Positions 20,487 through 33,736 of a stretch of DNA of 64,000 nt are shown one piece after another (position 1 is the first letter of the stretch; every line of letters starts with the position of its first letter). The notes below the pieces were generated by a model. It saw nothing but the letters and a program-made list of their open reading frames with translations. It was not told the DNA's origin and did not search any database. Position numbers and translations under genes: made by a program. This DNA comes from Sacculina carcini (Eukaryota; Arthropoda; Thecostraca; Sacculinidae): NCBI GenBank assembly GCA_916048095.2, contig OU696572.1:10317376-10381375 (forward strand), read 5' to 3'.

Positions 20487-20900
20487 TAGGGGGTTCTTAA
20501 GCGGGGGTGCGAGCCGGGTTCCTAGGGGGTGCGAACCGGGTTCCTAGGGGGTGCGAGTATGCCTGCACATTTTTTCCAAACAAATACTATGTTTAACCTA
20601 TGTATTATAACCTGAAAACGTAGTTTTGCTTAACGCTTTCCCGACAATTGGGTGGCTGGCCACCCATAGGACTTGATGCAGTTTTTTGTCAACTACACAC
20701 GGAGCGATGGTGACAGAAAATCTAGATTGAGTTTTTTTCTCAAGGAATTCTGTCACCATTGCTCCGTGTGTAGTTGAGAAAAAACTGCATCAAGTCCTAT
20801 GGGTGGCCAGCCACCCAATTGTCGTTAATGTCCTCATAATTTTCCTATAGCTATCAAGAATACAGGGGGTGCCAGAACTGACTACAGAAGGTTAAGAAAC
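20487..20900 (+). mobile_element. hAT-like MITE with GGTGCGAACCGGG motifs (family J)
   Basis: It starts AGGGGGTTCTTAAGC and ends GAAGGTTAAGAAACACC. GGGGGTGCGAGCCGGGTTCC motifs are repeated near the start. Related sequences occur at 59827-60098 and 63280-63335. A foldback element is inserted within it at 20634-20824. Confidence 0.65.
20634..20824. mobile_element. Foldback MITE flanked by TTAA, nested
   Basis: CGACAATTGGGTGGCTGGCC and the next 50 or so bases pair with their reverse complement at 20748-20824 around a short centre, making a near-perfect hairpin. TTAA sits on each side (20630-20633 and 20825-20828), which fits a piggyBac-type target. The left side has about 8 extra bases before the paired arm. 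Confidence 0.8.
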
Positions 20901-20914
20901 ACCGTCTTTCATCA

Positions 20915-20980
20915 TCCTACGTGTGTGTATGTCTGTGTGTGTGTGGGTGTGTGTGTGTGTGTGTGTGGGTGTGTGTGAGA
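20915..20980. repeat. (TG)n-rich microsatellite
   Basis: Interrupted GTGTGTGGGTGTGTG runs. One of the few TG-oriented arrays on the plus strand. Confidence 0.9.
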
Positions 20981-22497
20981 GGAAACGAGGAAATGCTAGC
21001 GGCAAACGGAAATCGTCAAGGAAAGCAATGGACATATTTTTTTCCAATTGTTGCCATAACACGATATTTTTCTGCGCACAAAATACAAACTAAGCATGGT
21101 CTGCTAAATGGTTCATGCAAATGCCGAATGAAGTAAAACGAAGCTGATTTAATGAAGAAGTGATTTCAGAAAATTGGAATTGATGAAACCAGAAGTGAAT
21201 GAATGAATTGGAAGCATTATTCGGTGAATTTTCCATTTTTCACCAATTTTCCATGACTTTGGCAATTTCATTTGGAAAAGTAATTTTTCTATTTCATATA
21301 TTCACACTGGATAGAATGTGATCTATGAGATGTGGATTACAAATACAACACGGAAAACATATAACGGCCTATAAGTGGCCTATATAACGGTCTCAAACAA
21401 ATTTGACTATTTGAACAAAAATGAGGGATATATTTGTATTTTCCACGTTATTTTACGAAAAATTACAATTTTTAGAATGAGATTAGCTATTGTATATTAA
21501 TGAATCAATATTATAAATATTGATTTATTACACACTTCTTACCACACAGCTTCTTAGAATGAAAAAATATAAATATAACTTTTTAAGATTAAAAAATAAA
21601 TTTCAACCCAATCATTAGCTAATACTCAGCAAAATGTTTACATAAATAAATGAATAGTAGAAAATGTGAGTCTGAAATTTGGTGAAATAGATATACATTT
21701 GATGAATTAATGGAATTTAAATTACATAAACTCGCTTTTGGACTTGTAAGATATTTATATAAAACTTTAGCTCTGTTTCAGCTGATAATTTGATTGAAGG
21801 TAATTTTTGCTTGTGTGCATTCAACGTCGGCGCAAAAATTGGCATCACTCATGCGCAAAAACAGCAGAAATAACAATGAATTTGTATTTTATGCGCTCTT
21901 TCCGAAACTGTTCATAATTGCCTTCGTTGCAAGAATGAATTTTCAAATATTGCCTACATTTAGCTTATGATTAACACATCATGAGTATAAATGGATGAAC
22001 ATTGCTCATCAATTTTTGTTTCAAATGCAGCAAATTGTTAATTGACGTTACTAAATTGATTTGTGCGGTGATAAACTGATTGGAGATGCTTAGATCATAA
22101 ATTGTCTATTTACTTATTTCGGTTCAGCTGATCTAACAAGCTTTAGCCAAAATCTTAGGTGTAGAACCTATCATATCTAAATCTTTAGTGTATCTTAAGT
22201 ACAGAATGAGCACAATACCATCTCAGACAAGTACTGAGTAGTGATCTTGACGACCTGACATTGCAATTGGGTTCAAGGTCATTTTTAATACCAAAACAAC
22301 CACACCATCCGGTCTTGGCGAAATGATACTACTTCTGGAAATAGGACACTGAAACACACTGAATGACACTGAAATTTCTAGAAATACTAAAAGAAACAGG
22401 AATAGGACACTTCTAGAAAGAGGACACTGTAAAAACACTACGAGCAAAAATATAGCAGATTAATCAAGAGAAAAATGGGAAAAACATCCCAAAAGCA
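20981..22497. other. AT-rich intronic sequence; nothing recognised
   Basis: About 1.5 kb with many AATTGG/TTTCCA-type AT-rich words and a few short direct repeats (CACTGAAA, AGGACACT near 22340-22435). No exon or transposon end was recognised. Confidence 0.4.
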
Positions 22498-22817
22498 GGG
22501 TCTAACCAGGGGTATTAATACCCCTTGGGGGTGTGGGAACAAAAGACCGGGGATATGGGAATATATTTCTGGGTACTGGTGGTATAAATTATCAACGGTT
22601 TATAATGATAAAATTATAAATGATCATGCTATTTCCTAGTAATGCGTGTCTGGTACAGTAAATTCAAGCGATGGAAATACTCGTGGATCTGGAAGACATG
22701 CTGACAAATAATAGGATTGATGATAATTATTTGAACAGTCAAGTAAAGGGGGTATGTGACCATATTTGACAATCCATCGGGGATATGGAGCCATCAACAG
22801 TTCAAGAACCCCTGGTC
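22498..22817 (-). mobile_element. hAT-like MITE (family K), reverse orientation
   Basis: GACAATCCATCGGGGATATGG and GTGGATCTGGAAGACATGCTG match, in reverse complement, the element at 62835. It ends AAGAACCCCTGGTCTAAAC, the usual right-side form of these elements. No coding capacity. Confidence 0.7.
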
Positions 22818-24364
22818 TAAACAAAAGGTCTAAACGCAAGTAAGCATCCAAACGATATATTAGTGAGGCAAAAAGACCAATAACCCATCACTATCTTGCT
22901 TGATATTCGCTTATTGTCATCGGCGACGATTGGAAGATATACTAATCTCGAATCTAAAACAAATAACCAAACTGATAGAGACAATTGTGGAAGTGGATTT
23001 TGACATCGAAGGCGTACAGACACCAGGGCAACTTTACTACAAGACCAAACAATTACAATTCCCAAACAATTTCACCAAAAACCACAAAAACAATTTCAAT
23101 TCCATTGTTTACATATTCCGCGAGCAAAGAATACTAAGAGAAAAAGCACCGGAAAAGTAAAAATCATATCCAAAAAGATCAATACAGCATGGAGAATAAG
23201 GTGACAATGATACCACGAATAAATTGGTTCAGCTAGTTCGTGTAATTGTGATTTCAAATGAGTGCGAAAATACACATGGAAGTATCGCATAAAATCAATA
23301 TAAATGATATAAAGGAGACGCAAACAAGATTACATATACAACAAACCATACACACAACTACCTTCTGAAATATATAATCATTCACCTTCAATGAGCTTCA
23401 AAGAATTGTCGGTAGTGGAGTCCCTTATATCCGAGGAAAATTACACATAAACTACAGAAGAGGGGCCCAAAAAATACTCTCTTATAACTGCAGTCGAACT
23501 CGTGTAAAATCTGGATGAAATTCACTCATCCCTTGATATATCAACCTAAAAGACGGTCAGATGTCACCTGTGCACACTGCGTCATTCATCGCAAACACAA
23601 CATAATACGTCTACTTACCCGTACAGTTCATCATCCAACGTAATGTAGTCGCAAATCGTCCGAGAGGTTGATAATGGATAGACCACCGCTACAGCAACGA
23701 AAAATAAAAGTGCAACTCACACTGGCAACATCTGGTATATCTCATGCCTCTATTCCAGACACAGCCACACACACAGCCACACACACGCTATTAACTAACC
23801 ACGCATGCCACGATACACAAGATGACTAGATTCGACCGCAGCCAACGCACAGCACAGACCGGAATGGCCTCACTGTGCATCAGCAAGCAAACACAGACAC
23901 ACAGACACACCGACATCACCGGATGTGCACAACATTGTGCACTACGCTGGGGTGTGTGTGTTTGATATGAGGACAGAGTAGCTCACACACACACACCGTG
24001 ATACACAGAGAGAATACGCCTACACACAACACAGGCAAAGAAAGAACAGAGGGGTAGCACTCACTGATGTGTGTCCCGAAGTCATCCGCCCTTTCAGTAT
24101 GGTCTCCTCAACTCTACCTAGAGTCTGTGTGTGTATGTTTGCGTGTGTGTGTGTGTGTGGACACAATTGCTCTCCTAGATGGCCAAGGTCAGCCGAGCAA
24201 GGCGATGATCATCGCATAACCCAGCAGCCCCTCTCACGTTCACATTCGACCACATAAATATGAATTAGACAAATCACCTGACAACGCATATATCGATATA
24301 TTTATATGGCATGGACGGGCAAATTTCACTACACTCAATATAGTCAATTTGGACTCCACACACT
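22818..24364. other. Intronic sequence, CA-rich in part; no supported gene
   Basis: A frame at 22900-23160 on the plus strand has some non-repetitive composition, but no clear splice pair and no recognised motif. From 23750 to 24170 the sequence is rich in ACACACAGCC- and GTGTGT-type repeats. Confidence 0.4.
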
Positions 24365-24603
24365 GGAAAAATAACAAGCAAAAGAGGAGTTGCCAAGTGG
24401 GGAATAAACATTGGACAGAAAAACAAATATGTGTGTTTTCATCAATGCCGGAATTCGTTTATTTTCGTCTCTCTAGCGACCTGGTGACATTTGAATTTGG
24501 TGGAACCGCTGAATTGATTGAATTTATCAGCGCTGTTGTAAAGAATGAAGAGTTGGCTCATTAAGAAGTGGGGAATCAGCGAAAAAAGATTACGGACCAC
24601 TAC
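24365..24603 (+). mobile_element. MITE family D copy
   Basis: It contains GTTGCCAAGTGGGGAATAAA, GAATTTATCAGCGCTGTTGT and AGAAGTGGGGAATCAGCGAA, shared with the copies at 14.1 and 53.8 kb. It ends near GGACCACTAC. Confidence 0.7.
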
Positions 24604-27389
24604 AAAACAGCAGAGAGTGTCTATAACGAATGCACGTGCTTACGACATGAAATATCGAATTTGTAATACCACTGATTATACTGTATTTTCAACACATATT
24701 AGTGAAAATCACAAAAGACAAAACAAAATTTAGGCTTGGTATCCACTGAAATGTTTTCAGGCCTTACACAGTCCAGTAGACGCAAAGGATCGCGTAAAAT
24801 GGAAGACAACTTGAACAACCAAGGAAGATGACTGCAAACACTTCAACATCGTGTATTCACGGCAACGTTGAGGTGTGAACAATGGAGTATACAACTGGGT
24901 GGACAGTGAACACTACACACGCTACGCTCAGACAACCACAAACAATAGGTGCACAAACACAAACACACACAAACACAAACACATGTAGGGTGTCGGGTGA
25001 GACCGCATGTGTTTGTGCGCTAGTAGAGTATTGAATGTAGATATCTAAAAGTCCAAAACATTGTAGGACCCATGCAGAACACATGAAAAAGTTGATAGGA
25101 AAATTTTGATTTCCACCCTAATGCCAGCCATACAAAACGCTTTGGCTGTTCTATCAGTGCAAAATACAATTAAACATGTTGATACGTCAAGCATTCAAAC
25201 GTCAAGCAAATTTAATAAAATATACCGTACAGCCTCTATTGAAAAGGCATTACGTTCTATTTTTCAAACCTTACCCCGTAGTGCCGTTCAACTACAGGGT
25301 GTCGTTTTATTTTCCAAATATTCCCAAAGGTGCCTCCGTTCTATTAGAGATGCCCTTCAATTAGAGGTGTTGTTCAAATAGGAGTTTTACGGTATATATA
25401 AAGAAATTGAAAATGAGAAGCACGAATATATTTCTTGGCGGTTCGGTGATGTGTGAATACTCAGAGATACGAGCGATATTTAATACTGAGGTATGCAGCA
25501 TTGCCCCCCAAACTAGCAGTTTAAGCGAAGACGGAAGACAAAGCCTAATAAGTGATCAAGCACACACAAGACGACAATGTTGCACAAATACAAATGTTGT
25601 GTACACAAAAACCACCACAAACAGACAACGCTGCTTGCAAGAACTATTGACTAAATATCACACCTCTACAATGGATGCAGATTTGCCTTGAGCCTTGCCT
25701 TAAATTTCCCCCTATCTTTGACCATTTTCAATTAATTATTCATGTCCTCCACTTCTAAACTGCTCAAGAGCCTTATTGAGAGATACTTAGTAAAAGTCGG
25801 CGCCATTGCACAACATATCTGTCTTCAGAACTGCAGAAGAAAAATATCGATTTTTCGTGCAATTAAACCGGTGTCGAAAGACTCCGTGCCTCATCTGGAA
25901 GCCCTCAGTAACAAGGCGTCCAATATTGAAATGCCACCGAACCATCGGTGCACATAGAATGCGTGTGTGCGTGTGTGACCATGAAACTGCGTTCACGACA
26001 CAGGCACACGACCCACGCACGCAAGCACATACTCTACAAGCTTTTTATGTGTGTGAAAACCGCCGGTGTTCCGAAGAGTTCAGCCATGCGAACTGGTCGG
26101 CGCAGCAGCCATCTTCAGGTCATTACGGTCGACAAACACACGTCCATCAGCCGACCATTTGGACCTTACAAGCGCGCGAGTGTGGAGGAGTGGCTCCCAC
26201 ACACCGCAACCCGTCCTAATAGACCGCAGCAACAATGCATGCACAGCAGGAAAAGCCACCGGCCACGCAAACACGCGCAGACACACGCAGACACACCAGA
26301 TGTGCGACACAACACACCCACCTGGACACAAGGAAAGTGGCAGCTATGTTGAAGCAAAACGGTGAATTTTCGACGCACCATGTTCGATCCATGTCGACGC
26401 GTGTGAGACAAGCAGTTAAAGACTGGCATATTGTTTAGACAACAGGATCAAATAGACAGAAGAAACACCAACTGTGAGCGGGTGAGATATGACCCACTGT
26501 GCTGCTTGAAGCTCAAAGAAGCCGGAGCTAAGAACATTGCGCCTCAGATTGTGTTGGGTCCCGCCTCAGTTCGGACTCTATCTCTTGCGTGACCAACCTA
26601 ATCTAGCCGGGACTGAACCGAGACCAAACGTTCCTGGGACATAAAAAAGCATGGCTCTCAAGCAATCGTCCACTTTGAGACTCAAATCAGACGGAATATG
26701 TGACCGCTTTACTAGTGAAAATGTTTGCTCCTCAGAAACATAACTATAGTGGATCAACATTTCAGTTTGGCATTCAACTTCGCATAGCAAATGATAGACA
26801 TACCAGGCAATAGCTGAATGGTATGGCACGTTTCCTAGTTGAAAACTCCCTCAGTTCCGAAGGAGTGCGTGGAGTTCTGCTGCAGTATCAACCCAAGCGG
26901 ACTACCGCAGCGTGTATTGCACAGAACCTAATAAAAAAATGACGACAAGGAAAAGAAGTCGCCTTCTACGATACGCAACATATACGGTGGCACTATTCCC
27001 ACCTCCTACCGCAGGGAGGTGGTTTGAAAACTCAGTCATCCAAACGGAGGAGCGAGAACAAACGAAATACCTATTCAATATAACCATTATTTTGAGGCCA
27101 GGATTTCAAGATAGCATTTCCAAAATCAGGCACATTCTTGACCGCTTTAGTTGAATGCATATGAAGGCATGTGTAAAGACCATATGAAATACAGTCCAAA
27201 TCCAAATGAAATGCAGGCACACAAACAAATATGAGACAATGAGAAATTCTTTGGTGCGAGCCCACACACATAGTTTTCGACGAAGCTTTTAACACACGCT
27301 CAACGAATTATACCGCTGACCCTGGCAAAGAACTGGCATATACAAATGATATTATAGATATTATCTTTCTAGCCGTCGTCCTGTTCCCC
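24604..27389. other. Intronic sequence; one MITE and CA-rich stretches, no supported gene
   Basis: Apart from the MITE at 25223-25394 I see CA/CG-rich low-complexity DNA at 25960-26340 with overlapping chance frames. Otherwise nothing recognisable. Confidence 0.4.
25223..25394. mobile_element. Tc1/mariner-like MITE with TACCGTA ends
   Basis: It begins TACCGTACAGCCTCTATTG and ends AGGAGTTTTACGGTA, flanked by TA on each side. Inside, CTCTATTGAAAAGG, CTACAGGGTGTCG and CTCCGTTCTATTAGAG form phrases of about 30 bases alternating with TTT-rich stretches. 172 bases, no coding capacity. Confidence 0.7.
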
Positions 27390-27865
27390 TAGTCTCCCCT
27401 CCTGCTCTCTATGCATCCAGCTGGTCCGCTAAATCATTCTTTTTCTCTGCTCCTCGTGTATATAATTCTCTACTTCCTCACATACTTGAGAAAAAATCGT
27501 ACATGTCCTTTTCCACCACACTGCACAAATATTTACTATCCTGGCCGTCCCCTCTTACTCCTCCGTTTCGACGCCACTAGCCCTCATATTGCCACTTGCT
27601 TGTTTGTGCCCTCGCTTACTTTCACTTATTGGATAATTTTGTTCACTAACTCTATATTTACATAAATTTATTCATATTCATGTATCTACTCTATATTAAC
27701 TCCAATATTACCATGAATATTGACTTTCTTCGACTGCTCATTGTGTCTCTCCCCCGCCGAGCTACATAACTCTATTTTATTTTCTTTCGTCCATTCATTT
27801 GTTATGTTTCGCGCCTCTGATTACTGTGTGCGCTATAGAAAATACATTTGTTGTTGTTGTTGTTG
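27390..27865 (+). mobile_element. LINE 3' end with (TTG)n tail, type 1
   Basis: Pyrimidine-rich DNA leads to GTGCGCTATAGAAAATACAT followed by (TTG)7. The same ending, with CGCTATA...AAATACAT and (TTG)n, occurs at 56400-56430. This is the usual look of the 3' UTR and tail of a truncated non-LTR retrotransposon. No reverse transcriptase frame is attached. Confidence 0.6.
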
Positions 27866-28258
27866 TTGTTATAGGTAAACGTCGATAGATATAAACCAAA
27901 AAGCGTACAAAATCAACTCAAAGTGAACGGATGCCGGCATATAAAATCAACATCTCCCTTGTTATCCGCCCTAGTTGACTTATAGTACGGAGGAGGCGTG
28001 TTTTTGGAATGGCAGCTCGCTACACACAAGCGACGTTGCTGCTGCATTGCTAGAAGAGACATTGCTAGAATACATTCAACTATCGATATATCTCAGTCGC
28101 ATTTCAAAGTATCCTATTTCATAGTTGATGTTTAAATCTCAAATTAGCAAGAGCTGAATGAAGACAAGATCGATTGCAAATCATGATCTTCTCCGATTAT
28201 GTGAGTAGAATCACACAAAAAAATTACCGCCCCGGGCGATAGACTCCCGGGTGCTCAC

Positions 28259-28423
28259 CTCCACGAGCGGAGAAGACGGGGGAAGCGGCTGAGCTGGACG
28301 GTGTACTGTGAGCGGCCGTGTTCACGAGGGTAGTGCAACATTCGGACGGTACGTCGACAGCCCGCTCGCGATCCGTCCGGCAGGCCACGGCGGTCTCGCC
28401 GCTCTCGTCCGTCGATTTTTTGT
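28259..28423 (-). CDS. Exon of the RhoGEF gene, N-terminal region
   Basis: The acceptor TTCACAG and the strong donor GGAG|GTGAGC bound 165 bases. Reading (G)AC AAA AAA TCG gives DKKSTDESGETAVACRTDRE and on to SPVFSARG, leaving one base that joins AC of the exon at 18069 to make Asp. It is polar and Ser/Thr-rich with no domain. A second frame is also open through the exon, so the choice rests on phase with the next exon and on composition. It is (G+C)-rich compared with the intron around it. Confidence 0.6.
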
Positions 28424-28692
28424 CTGTGAATACACGACAGACACACAGACATATTTTCAATGGAAATATATATATATTGCGCAATCTCTACACACAATGT
28501 GTCTCAGATGCGCAGACAGTATATACAATATCTACAATGTGGCATTGAACAAACCGACACATGCATGTACAAATACATTCACAAGGCATACACACACACG
28601 AAAATAATATTAAAGGATTCAAAGACTCATTTGATCAAAGGAAGGCGGAAAAGACGAGCAGACTCAGTCCTGCGTACTACAATTCGGTGAGA

Positions 28693-28891
<199 letters not shown>

Positions 28892-28947
28892 AGATCAGCT
28901 TTCAGAGCAGTGTCATTACGTGGGTCATATTTCTGTGGTGTGATCAC

Positions 28948-30273
28948 TAGGGCTGTCAAAAAAGTAACCTAAAAATCAGAAAAAAGTAACTTTATTTTCG
29001 AGAAAAAGTAACCTAAAAAAGTAACCTAAAAATAACCTATGAGTTTTAATGTTATTATCACATTTGCATCGCTATATCACATGTGTATCACGACTTTGCT
29101 GATTAGTGCGCTATAGGAAATACACGGTTTGTTTGTGGTTTGTTTGTGAACCTAAAAAATTACCTAATAACCTATAAGAAGGTAACCTAAAATAACCTAA
29201 TCTTCGTAAAAATAACCTTCAAAAAAGGTCAATTTCAGTTTGCAGTTCTGAAGGAAGGAACTACACCAGTCCTTCTTTTTATCCTCTTTCCGAGTTGGTA
29301 CTATTTTTCCACCGTCTCTCCGATCTGGTACCATTTTTACAACAAGCCACCAAAAGTGACTAAATATTGTTTGGCTAACATCGCAAAAAGGAGCATAACC
29401 ATCAAAATGTAATTTAAAAGTGGAAAGATAATACAAGAGTGAAATACACTAATTGCAAATGTAAATATTTCAGTAATGGTCGCAATAATGTTTTATATAT
29501 TGTTTCAACGGAACTTTTTATCAAAAAAGCACGTACTACAGCTTGTATAATAGTGTTGGCGTAAACACTGCATGTGTGAATGTCCCCGTCCTCTCATATG
29601 TAGCACCCTGTGCTCACAGTCTTATCAATGTAAAACGTGGGAAAATTGCGCTATCTCACGCCCTGAAAATCACGTGCTAATTCCTGTTCAAGTAAATGCG
29701 TACTGTCAAGTGCTACAGTGCAGTATCTGTTAAGGAGAGCTCACACATCGTACTATGCCACGCTCCAAACATCTCACGACACCCTCCGGCTCGTGGGCAT
29801 TTCCTAAAACGGAATGACGCTATCCTCCGTACCCAAAAACGTGTAAATCTTGAGTAGCACAGATATTAAGATGAATACCAATTGCTAAATCCTAACAGCA
29901 GAAATTTTGAAATGTCATGATCTTGAGACCTAATATTCCATCTCTTTTCCTATTTTATCCTCATATATACCGTTTTTGTACCTCTTATCTGCAAAAAGTC
30001 ACCGAACTTCGTGGTAAACTTACCTAATAACAAGACAAATAACAAATGGTAACCTGACGCTAAAAATGTGACCTAAAAGCAAATAAGTAACCTAAAAGCA
30101 AAAAAGTAACCTAAAAGCAAAAAAAGTAACCTAACGATGAAAAAGTAACTTTTGGTAACCTAATAATTTTTTTAATAATTATCGTACACCACTGTTTCAT
30201 GCAGTTTTAGGTAGCTTATGAAAAAGTGACCTTTAGGTGAAAAAGTAACTTTATTAACTTTTGACAGCCCTAG
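28948..30273. mobile_element. Non-autonomous hAT element with perfect 8-bp TSD
   Basis: The ends are TAGGGCTGTCAAAA and its reverse complement. Both are flanked by GTGATCAC (28940-28947 and 30274-30281). The 1326-bp interior is rich in AACCTAAAAA repeats near both ends and has no transposase frame. Near 29110 it has GTGCGCTATAGGAAATACA, a LINE-tail-like phrase, so it may carry an older nested insertion. Confidence 0.85.
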
Positions 30274-30281
30274 TGATCACA

Positions 30282-31506
30282 GATACCCACAGCCATGATG
30301 TTGAGAAGTGATCAGGCAAGTTTACCATGCATCCTGATACATGTTTCAAGTATAACAAGGAAAGCAACTTGCAAGGGAACCTAAATGCATACTACAACAT
30401 CGATATAATTGAAATATAAACTAAGACCGGATGTCCAGGAAAAAATGTCAATATTGGTCCACATGATTCGATCATTAGAAGAGCAGAGATCATTGAAGAC
30501 CGCATTGACAAAGTTGGAGTCCGCTATACACATTGCACAAACCAAGTCCCAGTGAAAATGGACGAGCTGCAGAGGCGGAGTTAGGAAGTGCTCCACCTGA
30601 TTGATTAGATTGTTTCAAAGACATTTATAATGTCGTTGAAACCGACAACGTAGGATACATGCCTTGTTTAGACCTGCTTTTGAAAACTGTTCACATATGC
30701 TGCAATCACGTCTGTAGACGTTGAAAAATCGTTTTCGTTTTTCAGGTATCTGATTTCAGATCGTAGGCACAAAAAATGGATTTTTCAGCTATAACACATG
30801 ATAAATATTATTCATTAATACTCATGCATATTTTTGTTTTATTAAATGTCTATATTTGGCCATTTTGTTGTTTTTTGTGCCTATTTGCCTGACTATCTTG
30901 TCACTTTCTCACTTTCTAAGCTAAATCGACCAAATTCACCGCAATGAGAGGTCAACAAACTCTATTCTACACCACCGTGACAAGCAGTGTCAATAAGATA
31001 AGACAAACACACACTGTGACAACATCACAACGTGTAGATAAGATAAAAGATTGCCAGGCCCAGCCACCCAGGAGTATAACGGAACAGATCTCAAGAATTT
31101 ATTGTACAATACCACGAGATAAACCGCCCATCTTCCGAGATAGCTCTATGATGTTTGTGTATGTGTGTGCGAGTATGTGTGTGTGTGTGTGTGTGTGAGT
31201 GTGTTTGAGGCTTTTTGCCGTTGGCAGAAGCACGTGAACATGGGTGTAACTAGACACACCCACGCACACGCTCAAACACTTACACACACACACACACACA
31301 CACGTGCACAAGAGTAGGAAAAAATTGACTGAATTGGCATGCCAATTTTACAAGACGAACAGAACATAGGATGAGAAAAATCAAACCTGAATTTCAAACC
31401 TATCCTTGCGCAATCTTTGCTTGCGGTGTGGAACGTAAACATTTGACCGAAGGATTACACTAGTTTGTAATCATTCTGTGATTGCTCAAATATTCGCCAC
31501 AAGCTT

Positions 31507-31582
<76 letters not shown>

Positions 31583-32065
31583 GGCTTGTTATCAATGGCG
31601 GAATAATCGCGTGCATTCCACCGTGACATATGGAAGGTGCATTATTCGTTTGCGTACGCAGTATCATGGCTTGACAAGACCATGATATGACCCAAAATTT
31701 GGGTGAACTTATGAGGACCATTTATGGTCAGAAAACATCCCAACCCTTACGACCTCAATTTCAACGTGTCTGATCAATTTCCATATGAGACCAAACTTCA
31801 AAGATGCAACGTTTACATAACGATGTATTGAGAATTTCAACGAGTGAAAGATGCCTTTAGATTAATGCCCCTGATTCCACAGTTTCTGTCGCGAATTAAA
31901 AGCACAAAATACAGTACAAAAACACTAAGGGGATAAGAATTCTACCATCGTATCGGATGCGTGTCGTAAGAGGCGACTGAAAGCGGAACTCCTTTTCCAT
32001 TTTACTTGGATGTTGTGCTAAAAGCGGAACAATACTCCAGCAGGGTTGATAAGCAACACAGCACC
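30282..32065. other. Non-coding stretch with TG/CA arrays
   Basis: It contains (TG)n at 31155-31202, (CA)n at 31280-31303 and a 73-base (CA)n at 31508-31580. At 31925-31985, GGATGCGTGTCGTAAGAGGC looks like a phrase seen in some retroelements, but I cannot place it. No exon recognised. Confidence 0.45.
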
Positions 32066-32328
32066 CAGAGCCGTAGCAACCGCACCCCGTACCCCCCGGC
32101 CGGGTGGGCCCCCCGAGTGTTGAGGGGCCCCGTTGCTTCACGTATGATATTAAAATTTATCATATTATGTATAGCCTTTACCTTTTTGCTCATTATTGTT
32201 ATTTGATGGTTTATTTATAATGGGGTCCCCAAGTGCTGCCTTCGGGGGCCCCAAGTGTTGCCTTCGGGGGGGGCCCCAAGTGTTGCCTTCGGGGGGGGGG
32301 GGGGTCATAAGTCCTCGCAACGGCTCTG
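32066..32328. mobile_element. G-rich hAT-like MITE with near-perfect TSD
   Basis: The ends are CAGAGCCGTAGCAACC and, in reverse, CAGAGCCGTTGCGAGG. The flanks are ACAGCACC (32058-32065) and TCAGCACC (32329-32336). Inside, CCCCAAGTGTTGCCTTCGGG is repeated three times with growing G runs (up to 15 G), and the left part has GGCCGGGTGGGCCCCCCGAG. Confidence 0.8.
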
Positions 32329-32882
32329 TCAGCACCCCTCCTTCACAGCGTTTGCGTTCTTCATTGGTACATTTCGATCACATTGAGCTTGATTAGTCTC
32401 ATTTTGAGGTCTAGGCTAAATGTGTAAAGATTCAAGAACATTAACAAAGCTAATTTATGAAACACGCTTAAAAAACGCACAATAACGTTTCTATATTTTT
32501 CATAGGTTTTAAGTTAGGTTAGGTTTAGCGTTCTAATGTAATGTGCTGCCTTTGCAGGAGGCGAGGGACTGGAAGAAATTCGTTAAATAAAATGTTCTTG
32601 ATTCCTTACACATTTAGCGTCAAACTCATTTTGAAGCTGAAACTGTAGTGATACAAGTACAGACGTTGAAACCCGAAACAAACGATCCCTGGGGAGAATC
32701 CCATCCGAAACTAGCTGATCCCAAAACCCACACACACACACACGAATTGTCAAAATCACAGACCATATTCAGCGTTGTAACAAACAAAACCTTGACGCCA
32801 GTATGACGCCACGCTGATCAATTTCAATGAGACTGTAATGTATGCAATCCAAAACCGGCTACATGGCTACATGTACATACAT

Positions 32883-32923
<41 letters not shown>

Positions 32924-33736
32924 GGACGCCATTAGCATTGGACAAAACAACATTCCTACCAAGCCTAGCACTTCAAAGAAAAACACCCACACACATACAC
33001 ACAGACACGTGCGCGCACATCTATATGTAGATGCATCCACATCCACACGTACACCATCGCTGATGCGCGCACAGAAACAGAAACAAATTAGCATTCATAC
33101 AATGAAAGTGTTGTAAAAACGCACGCAAACATTGGCCAAATCACAAACGCATTTGCTAATAACCCACAAGCGGCGCGGAATTCGCACGAGATGAAAAAGC
33201 CAAGCAATAAGACAAACGAAAATAATAAGAAAAAACAAACGACCTCAATTAATTTCAGCACACATGTGTTGTGCGTAAAACTGAAAAAGTCTAGAACACA
33301 ATGCATACTCTCCGACAGAGATTTGGGACAGTGAAATGGATGTAAAAATCTTGTGCATTGAACTCGTGCGTATTGCGAGAATAATATTTCAGAGAAAGCA
33401 CGGAGGAACGTTCTTTGCAGCCACAAAACGCCTTGAATCATGCATATCAAGTGATACATCATGAAACAGCCGTAAGACCAAATATGTGAACAATCCGAAA
33501 TCGATAAGCACTCCGAATATTTACCCTGGAGAATTTGAGTACTGCAGTGAAACCCAGGCATATTATTCTAGGTATCTTCTCTGTACTCATAAATTATTGA
33601 TAATATATATTAAGCATAATACCAGAGCCTGTGCCGATGTAACAGTGATCACTTTCAACATCAACAATTGTCTGCAGTATGAGTGTGCATTGTGATTGTG
33701 TACAAGGGATATTTAATAACAATAACGATTTAGTAA
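32329..33736. other. Non-coding stretch with CA-rich DNA
   Basis: (CA)n at 32886-32922 and CACACATACACACAG near 32990. The rest is unique-looking with no gene recognised. Confidence 0.4.
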
